NCBI GenBank assembly: GCA_028274465.1
Contig: CM051455.1
Coordinates: 103,662,942-103,726,941 of the forward strand
Length of the DNA stretch: 64,000 nt
Source: Plantago ovata
Taxonomy: Eukaryota > Streptophyta > Magnoliopsida > Lamiales > Plantaginaceae
Reading direction: 5' to 3'
Of this stretch, positions 21,332 to 31,018 are shown one piece after another; the first letter of the stretch is position 1, and every line of letters begins with the position of its first letter. Below the pieces are notes generated by a model that saw only the letters and a list, made by a program, of their open reading frames with translations, did no database searches and was not told the DNA's origin. The position numbers and the translations under genes are program-made.

Positions 21332-22844
21332 TTGAGAATTTTCTCTGCAGCCTCAACAATCAACTTCTTAAGACGCCTTATTTTAGCATCTTTTTCTTCT
21401 GTCTCTTCCTTCAGCAAAACGTACTTTTCAGTAGTCTGCTTGGTCAGAGTTTCAGCAAGTTGTAGTCTCTCTTGCTGTTTGCTGAGAGTATTCTCAAATC
21501 TTTCGATTTCTCCTTGAATCTTGTCAAGGTCAATCTCGTCTTCACTTTCTGAGTCTGAGTTAGAGGTAGAGTTGTTTACCTGATCGGCCATGAGGCATAA
21601 TTCGTAGTTAGACACATCTGGATAAGCTTCCATAGTTATTCCACAAACTTCCTTGCCAATCTCCATGTCTAGAGTGGCTTCTTCATCGTCGGTGACTGAA
21701 CTTTCATCCTCACTGTCTTCGGAGCTAGTATCAATGCACAATGCATCGATTTTTGCTTGAAGCTTCTTCTTTTCTTCAGCAATAAAAGCTCTTTTGAACT
21801 TCTTCTTCTTTTCAGCAGATTTGCCTTTCAGCAAAGGGCAATTAGCTTTGAAGTGTCCAGGCTTTTTGCAGTAAAAACATAGATCACTTCCAACTGCTGG
21901 CTCTTCTGATGAAGTAGCTTGCTGAGCTTTCTTGTTCAGCGAGCTAGAATCATTCTTGTACTTATGGTAGTTGTTACCAAGATGCTTTTTCAGCTTCTCT
22001 TTTGCTTTTCGCCTTTCAAGTTCCTTACTGATGAACTTCTTCATGTTTTTGACAATTAAAGCATTTTCATCAGCAGGCTCTTTATCATTCTTCTTTTCAG
22101 AAGATGACGGCTTTGCAGCAAGAGCAATGTTTTGCGATTTTTCAGCAAACACATTTTCTATTTGCTTTGTCTCATAATTGACAGTAGCAAGATGAGAGAA
22201 CAATTCTGTTGGTGTAATGTCTGGCATTCCTTGATTATAATAGAAATTCTGAGTGTGTATGCATTCTTGATTCAGACTTCTGATGATAGTTTTCACTTTC
22301 TCAGAATTTGAGTAGAGGTTTCCAACACCCTATGCTGCCATTTCACTAACAAGAGTTGTGAATCTGAAGTCCAAGTCTTCCAGTGGCTCGTTTGCACCTT
22401 GCTTAAAGTTTTGAAACTTTAGCTTAAGTACTTCAAGTTTGTTTTCCTTGGTCTTGTCAGATCCAACACAAAGATCTTGAACCATTTTCCAAGCCTCCTT
22501 TGCAGTCTTAGCACCCCACAGTTGCACTGTGTGGTATCCGGAGTTGATCTGATGATGATATTTCTTGCTTGGCCATCAAGACGGAATCTCTTAGCTTCGT
22601 CAGAGGTCCATTCCTCTCTTGGTTTTGGCACAACAGTATCTGATGGTTCGCCAAGGATGGTTTCCTTCCCAGCTTCAGTGGTCTTGTGAGGGAAACTCCT
22701 TTCAATTTTAGTGATCTTGATAGGTCCATCATTAATGACGGTGACCATCTCATCACTAATGGCCTCAAGATGTAGCATCTTGTTGTTTCGCCATTTCTCG
22801 TAATTTTCCAGCTTCAGCAAGGGAGCATCTCCTAAAGATATCAT
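21322..22844 (-). CDS. Gag of copia element 1 (one frameshift, one in-frame stop)
   Basis: Begins MISLGDAPLLKLENYEKWRN, the usual start of plant copia Gag, with KMVQDLCVGSDKTKENKLEV and NFKQGANEPLEDLDFRF in the middle and a single CCHC zinc knuckle CFYCKKPGHFKANC at about 21835-21877. After the knuckle come acidic runs and a coiled coil (QGEIERFENTLSKQQERLQ). A frameshift near 22530 and a TAG near 22332 break it. It is the structural protein that packages the RNA. The ATG lies about 110 bases after the 5' LTR. Confidence 0.85.
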
Positions 22845-22940
22845 GTCAGCAAAGCACTACCAAACTTGATCAAGTGAGAGTGATTTACGGAAAGCACTTA
22901 AGGGGGTCTAGGTTCAGTGCAGAAGGCTAAAGAACCTCCT

Positions 22941-22952
22941 GCTCTGATACCA
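22941..22952 (-). other. Primer binding site, initiator-Met tRNA type
   Basis: TGGTATCAGAGC in the element's sense starts two bases after the 5' LTR. It is complementary to the 3' end of plant initiator methionine tRNA, the usual copia primer. Confidence 0.9.
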
Positions 22953-22954
22953 CT

Positions 22955-24603
22955 TGTTGGTCCCTTTAAACAACAAGAAAAGACTAGAGGGGGGGGGTGA
23001 ACAGTCTTTTCAAACTTTCGTCGTTTAAAACTTTCTCAGCAAGTACTTATTACTTTTCAGTAATGAGTTTGCTGATACTTAACTTTCTCAGCAAGCGTAA
23101 GTTACTTTATAGTAACTTGGTTTGCTGATACTTAAAATCAGAGAGCGGAAGTCTTTGAAACAATAAGTACTTTTTCAGCAAGTAAAGGTTTCAGCAAGTG
23201 AGGTGAGTGACTTTGTACAAACAGATATAATTTGCTGAAAGCTAAATACAGTAAGTAAATCACACAAACACTTTTATAGTGGTATCTGAGAGTGGCGTAA
23301 TCTCTCAACTAATCCACTTCGTCCTTTCTAGGACTGAATCCACTAAGATATGATTGAGGTTCCTTACAATCTCCTATCTAAAGCGATTCAACAGAAACCA
23401 AAGCACACTTGCTTTGTCTCCAACCTGAACTAGAGAACTCAACCTTGTTCTCCACCAAACTTGGTACTTTTAATCAGCAAAACTATGCTCGATTAAGTTC
23501 CCCCTGAATATCACGCCTGAAAGGGTGTATTTTCAGTTAGAGAGTTTTGGGGTGAGATGACTTAATTATAACTTATTCAGTTACAACAAGTAATCTAAGA
23601 AACACAACTTGGAATACTTTGCAGTAAACAAGTTTGATTGTTTCTGGTGTCAAGACTCGTTCTTGTTCGAAAGAAAGAACACTTAACTAATTTCTTAGCC
23701 GAGTTTGTTCTACTTCTTCACAAGTAGCTTTTTCAAGCTTTAAGTCTTGGAACAGATCAATGGCAGTAAGAATATTTGAAGGTTTGTGAGTTTTTTAAGC
23801 ACAAGTGAGAGTTTGATCACGTTTTTGACACACTTCAACTCTTTGCCGGATGACCTCTATTTATAGTGCAAGTAAGGAGCCGTTTGAATTTCAAATCCTA
23901 AGGCTTTTGTTCCTTAACATGTCACTATCTTGCTTTTTGTACTTTCAGCAGCGACTTTGTTTGTCTTCTAGTCTTCATGTCCTTCGTGTGTAAGCTTTGC
24001 ATTAAATGCACATTTGAATAGAATTCAAACAGTAACATTGGAGCGCAAATTCTCGTACATTCAGCAAGAGGTCACATATGTTTATCAGCAAGTGGTCAGT
24101 CTCAGTTTCAGCAAGCACAACCTACTCTGTCTTTCAGATTTTGCCTTATGCAATGCTGTTGCTGAACATTCCACTTTCTGAACAACACGTGCCTTTGTAG
24201 ATATCAGTCTTCAGCAATCTTCTAGTCTTCAGATCTTCAAATCTTCAAGTCTTCAGATCTTCAAAAGTCTTCAAGATTCTGAGCGGTTTCTATTTGCTTC
24301 AATAAATTGTTTATAATAAACAAAATATATCTTCAGCAAATGCTTCAATAGGTTATTTTCTTCTCAGAAAATAAGATACATCATAAGCTAAAGTGTCTAT
24401 AAGTTATTTTCTTCTCAGAAAATAAAATACGTCATACACAAAAGAAATAACTTATCTAGCACCTAACTAAGTCATCAGCAAACGTTCCTCTTTTACAATG
24501 TCCTTAAAATTCTAAATTCCTATGGACCTTAAGAGTACTAGTTACTGGACTTTCCTTAATTTAGCATGGTAAATTGCTCATCAAAATTACAAGTTTCCGA
24601 ACA
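22955..24603 (-). repeat. 5' LTR of copia element 1
   Basis: 1,649 bp with TG...CA ends, TATA box at 23857-23866 (minus) and CACGTG at 24186-24191. Fifteen copies of TCAGCAA or TTGCTGA can be counted in it. GACAG follows at 24604. Confidence 0.95.
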
Positions 24604-24608
24604 GACAG
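24604..24608. repeat. Target-site duplication GACAG, right copy
   Basis: Pairs with 3405-3409 across the copia element. Confidence 0.9.
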
Positions 24609-24726
24609 CGACGCCGCGGGCCTAATGGATAATAAGACTGGCGAGTTCACGGACTACGAAGATCAGCTTGTGTCCGACGCCGAGCACCAAGCTTGTGAAT
24701 TTGGCGCGCTGGTCGCTAATCCCTGA
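24604..24726 (+). pseudogene. Antisense accessory gene of the Tat element, part beyond the copia insertion
   Basis: When one GACAG copy is dropped, the frame that stops at 3404 continues here without a shift, reading through FTDYEDQLVSDAEHQ to a TGA at 24724-24726. This confirms that the copia element landed inside an existing reading frame. More in-frame sequence may follow after the stop (EEPEVIKFRESLEAEKRA near 24880). Confidence 0.65.
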
Positions 24727-26258
24727 GGTCCCTTACCCTTCCAAGGTCGGCCTACTTCCTTCCTGGGTGCCCGAGGTCCTCCGAGTTGGGATACTCGAGC
24801 CGTTCAACAAATGTGGCCATCGCAACACTAGGTGGCTCGCTCTTCCTGGCCCTGTCCTCGGCCGCGACTACACTGTGGAGGAGCCCGAGGTCATCAAGTT
24901 CCGGGAGTCGCTCGAGGCAGAGAAGCGCGCTGGGACCTCTGGAGTCGGTCGAGCAGAGGGAGAAAGCCAAGCTTCTGGGGGTGGTAGTCTATGAACTGGA
25001 GAAGGGCAAGACCCGCAAAGATCTACCCCCAAGTCCCCCGAGCCGTCGCGAAGCCGCTCAGAGAGTTGAAGGCCGAGTATGCTCGGTAGAATTTGTAGAA
25101 AAATTTAACAAGTACCTTTTTTTGCTAGTCGAACAATCATTTTCATGCTTTAACTTAATCGGTCTGTTGTGGCATGCTCGGGAGAGCTGTTTCTGATGCC
25201 CCACTCGGATGGGTGCATATCTTTTTGTAAATCAACATTGCTTCTCCTTTTGCCCGACGAGGCCTTATGCTAATTTCATCATTGCTTCTTTTGCATCTTT
25301 TTCCTTGCTTTCGGTATGTCGCAAAGCATTATGCGATTTTTCATAATATGTTGCTTCAGGTACTTGCTTTTCCTCCATTGGACTTAGAAAAATTTCTAAG
25401 TATGCGTCGTCGGACGGAGCCATCGGACGTTTGTAATATACATCTCAAATCACACGCTTCCGGACCTTTTCTTTCAAACAAATTCTAAGTATCGAAACTC
25501 GTCTGTCGTCGGACGATGTAACATACCTCTCAAACCTTGCTGCTCGACTACCTTTGCTGGTCGGTCGACGTACATTCTTCTCGGTAGTCGGGCGCCTAGC
25601 AAAATTTTCTAAGTAAGAATCAAAACTTAGATAAAATTTCGCCAATTATTAATTCAAGTACTCGGGCGCCTCATTCTTTTGATCCTTCGGACGCTTCATG
25701 AATAGATGTTAGTCGAGCCACTTTAATCACCAATGTAGTCGGCCCTAAGGTAATTAAGTGTGTCGTCGAGCACACTTTTCTCCCTTACATTTTTTTCTCA
25801 AAAAATTCATGAAAAAGTCTCTTGTGGGCGATGGAATAGTTATGGTCTTCCGACCATTTGGAATCTTCGGCCGAGGGGCGAGTGGTCGCAAGTTTGTGCG
25901 TCCTCCGACCCAAAAATTTTCTTAAATTTTTTTTCCCGAGATATCTTTTTCTTGTTTCGAGAAATCAAGAAGATTGATTTTTTTGCTTTTCGACCTTTAT
26001 TTCTTTCCTTCGGAGCTTTCTCATCTAGATTCGTATTTTTATGTTGCCCTTCGTGGTTTTATATCTGCCTTTCGAGCAAGCAAGACAATATTTCAAACTG
26101 AAAGAGTTGCATTGATTTGACGGAAATTCAATTACAACGGAGAGCTTCGAGGCCATGCCCAAGGGGCGAAACAAAAACTGAACTAGGAATCATACACTTT
26201 GCGAAAAAGGGGGCTTTCCACGAGCTCATCAAAACATTGCATATTTCTCCAATGCCTT
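24727..26258. other. Tat element spacer between pol and the antisense gene
   Basis: The first 350 bases could still be degraded accessory-gene sequence on the plus strand (short frames rich in Glu and Ser). From about 25100 it is AT-richer with runs of T and no convincing frame, presumably the antisense gene's 3' untranslated region and the element's own 3' spacer. Confidence 0.45.
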
Positions 26259-26836
26259 CTAGGCATAAAACCTCTGGATATTGGTGGTGTTCCAGGTGTT
26301 CTTCAACTTGCTTCCTTCGGCGTCTTCCAAGAGGTAGCTTCCATTTGAGTTGGCTTCTATGATCTTGTAAGGTCCTTCCCACATAGGTTCCATCTTGTGT
26401 GGATTGCCTAGGATATCTGCCTTGCGGAGTATTAAGTCTCCGACTTGAAAGTCTCTGTCCTTGACGTGCTTGTTATAGGCTGTCACGACAATGGCTTGGT
26501 ATCTCAAGATGTTTTCGAATGCTGTGGTTCTTGACTCTTCGAGCATTTCTAGATCAAACATTCTTGCTTCATGGTTGTCCTCCGGTTGGTAGCCTTGAAT
26601 TCTCAATGTCTCATGCACAATCTCGGCCGGGATAACTGCCTCCGAACCATAAACAAGGGAGAATGGGGTTTCCCTTGTTGCTGTCTTTGAAGTAGTGCGG
26701 TAGGCCCAAAGGACTCCATCAAGTTGTTCAACCCAACTTCCTTACGAGCGTCTTGTTGGTGGACTCTGTTTGGCCATTGGCTTGGGGATATCCCACTGAA
26801 GTAAAGCGCCTTTCGATCTTCATTCTTTCGCACCAT
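26259..26836 (-). pseudogene. Integrase C-terminal region, Tat gypsy element
   Basis: The frame 26618-26259 holds the plant gypsy integrase tail: ALRYQAIVVTAYNKHVKDRDF-like sequence, VGDLILRKADI, MEPMWEGPYKIIEANSNGSY and a final LKNTWNTTNIQRFYA before the stop. Upstream, 26836-26603 is out of frame. The tail ends pol; nothing follows it on this strand. Confidence 0.75.
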
Positions 26837-27192
26837 GTGTTAAACTTGGCTCCAGAGAATTGAGAGCCGTTGTCGGACACAAGGACCCTTGGCAAGCCAA
26901 AGCGACATACAATGTTCATCCAGACAAAATCCATAACTTTCTTCTCGCTGATCACCGAAATCGCTTCCGCCTCTGCCCATTTGCTGAAGTATTCTACCGC
27001 GACAATGATGAACTTCTTTGTCCGGTTCCTTTGGGAAATGGTCCGACAATGTCTATTCCCCATGTGTCGAAGGGACATGTGATCTTGGAAGGAATAAGAG
27101 GTCTTGCGGGCGCGCGATCGGGGGTCGCTAAGTATTGGCATTCTTCGCATTTGCGCACGAATTGCGCACCATCCTCTCGCACTGTTGGCCAA
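26728..27192 (-). pseudogene. Integrase core, Tat gypsy element, frame-shifted
   Basis: AVEYFSKWAEAEAI, the DNGSQF block (second Asp) and GYPQANGQTESTNKT (third residue, Glu) identify an rve integrase core. The first part (FDTWGIDIVGPFPKGTG, first Asp) is in the neighbouring frame that ends at 26994, so at least one base has been gained or lost near 27060. Confidence 0.8.
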
Positions 27193-28085
27193 TAAAATCC
27201 TTGGCGAATGATTTTCTGAGCTAAAGCTCTTCCTCCCGAGTGGTTTCCGCTGCTCCCTTGGTGCATTTCTTCTAAGATTGCTTGAACTTCGTTGTCACTA
27301 ACACATCTAAGGTGTGTGCCTCTGAAGGATCTCTTGAAAAGATATGCCCCTTGGACAAAGTATCTCACTGCTCTTCCTTTGATCCTTCTTGCTTCCGCAC
27401 GGTCCCTCGGGAGAATTCCATGCATCAAATAGGTCGCGATAGGTTGCATCCAACTTGGGGTTGTATCAATGGTGAACATGCCTTGCGCACTTTTTTGAGA
27501 ACTTGCGATGGACGAAAGCTCCATCATCAGAAGTATCACATTTCGAGTGTCTATGCCTCCGGACGTTGATGCATACTTGGACAAGGCATCTGCCTTACCA
27601 TTTAGTTCTCTTGCAAATTTCTCTACTTGGCATTCTTCAAACTGTGCCATTTCTTCTTTGATAGCGTCCTTGTACTCTAGCAAGGAGCTCTTCATCGCTA
27701 TGAATGCTCCGGCCAACTGCCTCTCGGCCAATTGTGAGTCGGTAAAAAGCTTGATTTTCTTCACTTGTAGTGCTTTGGCCATCCGGAGACAAATCAGAAT
27801 CGCTTCATATTCTGCTTCATTGTTTGAGACCGAAAAGCCTAATGTCACTGCGTATTCTAACTCGGCTCCTCCGGGGCTCCTGAGGTAGATTCCAATTTCT
27901 CCGGACCTCCCGCAAGACGAACCATCAACTTGCAAAATCCAAACATCTCCATGATTTTTTGGATCTTTTGGTTCGGGGAGCATTATTTCTCGAACTGGTT
28001 CCTTCAGACCCTTTCCTCTTTCCTCCGGACCTTTTTCTGCTTCCTCCGGAACTTCCATTCCGGATTTTGGTCCTTGGTTCACCAT
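26994..28085 (-). CDS. Second (archaeal-type) RNase H and integrase zinc domain, Tat gypsy element
   Basis: WILQVDGSSCGRSGEIGIYL, NNEAEYEAILICLRMA and LFTDSQLA give the Asp, Glu and Asp of an RNase H1 fold, separate from the RNase H that follows RT. After a linker comes the integrase HHCC zinc domain (HQGSSGNHSGG, CEECQYLA) and the first part of the integrase core. This extra RNase H places the element in the Tat lineage. Confidence 0.85.
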   Translation of the reverse strand: MVNQGPKSGMEVPEEAEKGPEERGKGLKEPVREIMLPEPKDPKNHGDVWILQVDGSSCGRSGEIGIYLRSPGGAELEYAVTLGFSVSNNEAEYEAILICLRMAKALQVKKIKLFTDSQLAERQLAGAFIAMKSSLLEYKDAIKEEMAQFEECQVEKFARELNGKADALSKYASTSGGIDTRNVILLMMELSSIASSQKSAQGMFTIDTTPSWMQPIATYLMHGILPRDRAEARRIKGRAVRYFVQGAYLFKRSFRGTHLRCVSDNEVQAILEEMHQGSSGNHSGGRALAQKIIRQGFYWPTVREDGAQFVRKCEECQYLATPDRAPARPLIPSKITCPFDTWGIDIVGPFPKGTGQRSSSLSR

Positions 28086-28768
28086 CTGAGAATTTCTTCT
28101 TCCATTGCCACATCGTTAAGAAGGAACATGTTGCTGGGTGTGTATTCTTTCCTTTGGTCATTGATCTCAGGACGGTAAAGCATGGCGTCTTCGGCATTGG
28201 ACATGTCAATTTCTCGACTAGCTTGGGCTAGTTCCTTGAATCCCTTCAATGCTGCCTCTAGAGCTTTGAAATGTTCACTGACTTGAGGTCCTTGGGAGTC
28301 GATCATCATAGCCGAATCAGATTGTGCTTCCTTTGGGTCGACGTCCATAGGGTCCTTGGCGGGATACTCGGCCAAGAAATCCGCTAGGACTTGAGCCTTT
28401 TTGGTTAATGGAGCTTTGTAGTCGATGTCGAACTCACTAAGCTCGATCGCCCATCTTGCTAATCTTCCACTCATTTCAGGTCGCCCTAGGACTTGCTTCA
28501 GAGGTTGACTTGTTAAGACAATCACTTTGTGTGCACCAAAGTATGGTTTTAGCCTCCTTGTGGTATAGACCAAGGCAAATGACAACCTTTCAATGTCCAA
28601 ATATCTCGTCTCCGCACCCGTGAGTGCCTTCTTCAAATAACAGATCGGCATGTGATCATTCCTTTGGATCCGTACCAAGACGGAACTTATTGCCTCCGGA
28701 GTGGTTGCAAGGTAGAGATATAATGGTTCTCTGTCGACCAGCTTGGATAACAAAGGTGGCGACAACAA
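28079..28768 (-). CDS. RNase H of the RT module, Tat gypsy element
   Basis: PLYLYLATTPEAISSVLVR, ICYLKKALTGAETRYLDIE, FGAHKVIVLTSQPLKQVLG and RLARWAIELSEFDIDYKAP follow the usual plant gypsy RT-RNase H connection. The typical first Asp position after LYLYL is replaced (YLATTPEAIS where Y/D-S is expected), as is common in Tat elements, whose first RNase H is often degenerate. The frame starts after a shift near 28840. Confidence 0.75.
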   Translation of the reverse strand: MLSPPLLSKLVDREPLYLYLATTPEAISSVLVRIQRNDHMPICYLKKALTGAETRYLDIERLSFALVYTTRRLKPYFGAHKVIVLTSQPLKQVLGRPEMSGRLARWAIELSEFDIDYKAPLTKKAQVLADFLAEYPAKDPMDVDPKEAQSDSAMMIDSQGPQVSEHFKALEAALKGFKELAQASREIDMSNAEDAMLYRPEINDQRKEYTPSNMFLLNDVAMEEEILRW

Positions 28769-28841
28769 GTATTTCTTCAGTTTCTCAAAAGCCTCTTCGC
28801 ATTCTTTTATCCATTCGAACTGATTACTCTTCCTTAGGACC

Positions 28842-29921
28842 TTACAAGAAAGGCAAATTCGTCTCGGCCGATCTAGAGATGAAACAGCTCAGGGCAATTG
28901 ACTTCCCAACCAATTGTTGTACCTCGTTTAGCATCTTTGGCTGCGGAAGTTCAAGTATGGCTTTGATCTTTTCTGGATTTGCTTCTATTCCCCTCTCGGT
29001 CACCACATAGCCAAGGAACTTGCCTCCCTTGACACCAAATGTGCACTTTTCCGGGTTAAGCTTCATGCCGTATTTCCTCAGGACCGCGAAGCACTTGTTA
29101 AGGTGCTCGACGTGTTGGTCTTCCTTCTTGCTTTTCACCAGCATGTCGTCGACGTACACTTCCATGGTTTTGCCTATCTCGTCCTTGAACATCTTGTTCA
29201 CTAGGCGCTGGTAGGTCGCCCCCGCATTTTTGAGTTCGAAGGGCATGACGTTGAAGCAGTAGACATTGCCATTAGCAAAGAAGGTTGTCTTTGGTGCGTC
29301 GTCCCTTGCCATCTTGATTTGATAAAATCCTTGATAGGCATCAATGATGCTAAGTAGTGCACATCCGGCGGTGGAATCCACAAGTTGATAAATCCTTTGA
29401 AGGGGATAACGATCCTTCGGACAAAACTTGTTGAGACGAGTGAAGTTGTTGCACATTCTCCACTTCCCTTCGCCTTTCTCTACTAAGACCACATTGCAAA
29501 CCCATTCTGAGTATCTTACTTCTTTGATGTGTCCGGCTTTCAAGAGCCTATGGACCTCCGCCTCAATGATGGCATTGTCCTCCGGACCAAAATATCTTCG
29601 CTTCTCGGGGATATGGGTGATTTTGGGATCTAAGTTCAAATGGTGAACCGCAACCCTAGGGTCGATTCCTTTGAGATCCTCCGTACTCTATGCGAATACG
29701 TCATTGTTGTCCCTGAGGTATTGGATGACCTTCATTCGTACCTCGGCGGTCATCTGTGTTCCTATCCTTGTGACTTTGTCGGGAGACCCTTCGACCACTT
29801 GAATTTCTTCCAAAGCTTCTTTCGCTTCGATTTTGTTCTCTTCAAAAAATGCTTTTTTCTTCGAGGTCGGAGGGATGGGAGGAATTACTTGGTACTCTTC
29901 GAGCTCTTTTACCTCTGCCAC
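28842..29921 (-). pseudogene. Reverse transcriptase, Tat gypsy element
   Basis: The main frame 29639-28842 carries KWRMCNNFTRLNKFCPKDRY, LLSIIDAYQGFYQIKM and the catalytic YVDDMLVKS, then KCTFGVKGGKFLGYVV. An in-frame TAG just after NNDVFA (near 29688) replaces what is normally Trp in this family. The frame shifts at about 28850 after QQLVGKSIALSCFISRSAE. Confidence 0.85.
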
Positions 29922-29923
29922 CG

Positions 29924-31018
29924 CTAAACTTTGCTCTTTCCTCTGGACCGCCTTTCTTCTCCTTGCTGTCGGACTAGGTTTTTTCGACTTCCTTCAAGTC
30001 CTATCGCTCGGATAGAGTAAAAAGCGTTTGCTCCTGCCTCCGGTTCTTTGTCTCCTAAGGCGAAGCGTGCACTTGAGGTCACACTTGCGGAAAGAGTATA
30101 ACAGTCCCATGCCTCCCTTATGTTCCCGATTACTTGCCCTATGGCACCGTCGTCGCAAGGAAACTTCATGCGGTTGTGGAGGGTTGAAACAACAGCTTTG
30201 AATTGAGATAAGGCGGGTCGCCCTATTACCACATAGTAGCCGAAAGGAATATCAACTACCAAGAATGTAACCGACTTTGTTATTTTGCAAGGATCCTTGC
30301 CCATGGACACCGGGAGGACCATGCTTCCGAGGGGCATTATGGGCTGGCCTCCGAACCCTACTAGGGCGCTCACCACTTCCTTTACCCCTTCCTTCCGGTC
30401 GATTTTCATCTTTTTGAGAGTACTTGTGAAGATGAGATTTGCTGAGCTTCCGGTGTCTACCAGTATTTTTGGAACTTCGAAGTAAAAAATGTCGAGCGAC
30501 ACTACCAGAGGAGCACTTGGGTCTTGAGTGTCTCCTCCTCCGGCATGTCTTAGAGGAAGTTCACTATCATCAAAAGAAATCATGTTGGTTCCTTTCGGGG
30601 CAACTTGTCCATACTTGAGGTCTCTCGCCGTGAGATCACTGGTGGTTCTTTCTCTTGCTTTGCGACTATCACCTACCGCTCGTCCTCCGGCGATAGTAAG
30701 AATTCTTCCATTGATAGGCCTATTCTCAAAGTGTGCTTCTCTTACAAAATGCCAATGTCGCTCATCCTCCGGAGGAAGAGGTGGCGGAGGTGGCAAAGCT
30801 GAGGGATCCCTTCGTGGTTCAGGGGCGATGTGATGAATGGATTGGTGAACCGGTTCCTCCCGACAGACATAATTGACCAATTGCCCTCGGCGCACTAACT
30901 TCTCAATTTCAGTCTTGAGGTTAATGCATTCGTCGGTGGTATGCCCGTTGCATTTTTGAAAGTAGCAAAATTCGTCCGAATTTCTATGCTTTCGGCCTCC
31001 AGCATAGGCTCGGGCCAA
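29924..31018 (-). CDS. Gag C-terminus and aspartic protease, Tat gypsy element
   Basis: Starts in the Gag zinc-finger-like block (CYFQKCNGHTTDECINLKTEI) and continues to protease: ISFDDSELPLRHAGGGDTQ, then PKILVDTGSSANLIF with the catalytic Asp, and VIGRPALSQFKAVVS. It is one base out of frame with upstream gag (overlap at 31018-30895). Confidence 0.8.
   Translation of the reverse strand: MARAYAGGRKHRNSDEFCYFQKCNGHTTDECINLKTEIEKLVRRGQLVNYVCREEPVHQSIHHIAPEPRRDPSALPPPPPLPPEDERHWHFVREAHFENRPINGRILTIAGGRAVGDSRKARERTTSDLTARDLKYGQVAPKGTNMISFDDSELPLRHAGGGDTQDPSAPLVVSLDIFYFEVPKILVDTGSSANLIFTSTLKKMKIDRKEGVKEVVSALVGFGGQPIMPLGSMVLPVSMGKDPCKITKSVTFLVVDIPFGYYVVIGRPALSQFKAVVSTLHNRMKFPCDDGAIGQVIGNIREAWDCYTLSASVTSSARFALGDKEPEAGANAFYSIRAIGLEGSRKNLVRQQGEERRSRGKSKV

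Larger units (their letters stand above)
3410..24603 (-). mobile_element. Sirevirus-like Ty1/copia element with a giant 3' extra ORF (element 1)
   Basis: On the minus strand the order is 5' LTR (22955-24603), iMet primer site, gag with one CCHC knuckle, protease, integrase, RT, RNase H, hairpin array, TATA box, extra ORF, polypurine tract and 3' LTR (3410-5057). Integrase before RT defines copia. The RT signature around YVDDIIFGS with FEMSMMGKLNYFLGLQ, and an extra ORF downstream of pol, fit the SIRE/Sirevirus lineage. Both ends carry GACAG. As assembled it is 21.2 kb, but 7627-12979 and 13080-18424 are near-copies around an N gap. Without the duplicate it is about 15.7 kb, still long for copia. 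Frame breaks are scattered over gag and pol. Confidence 0.9.
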
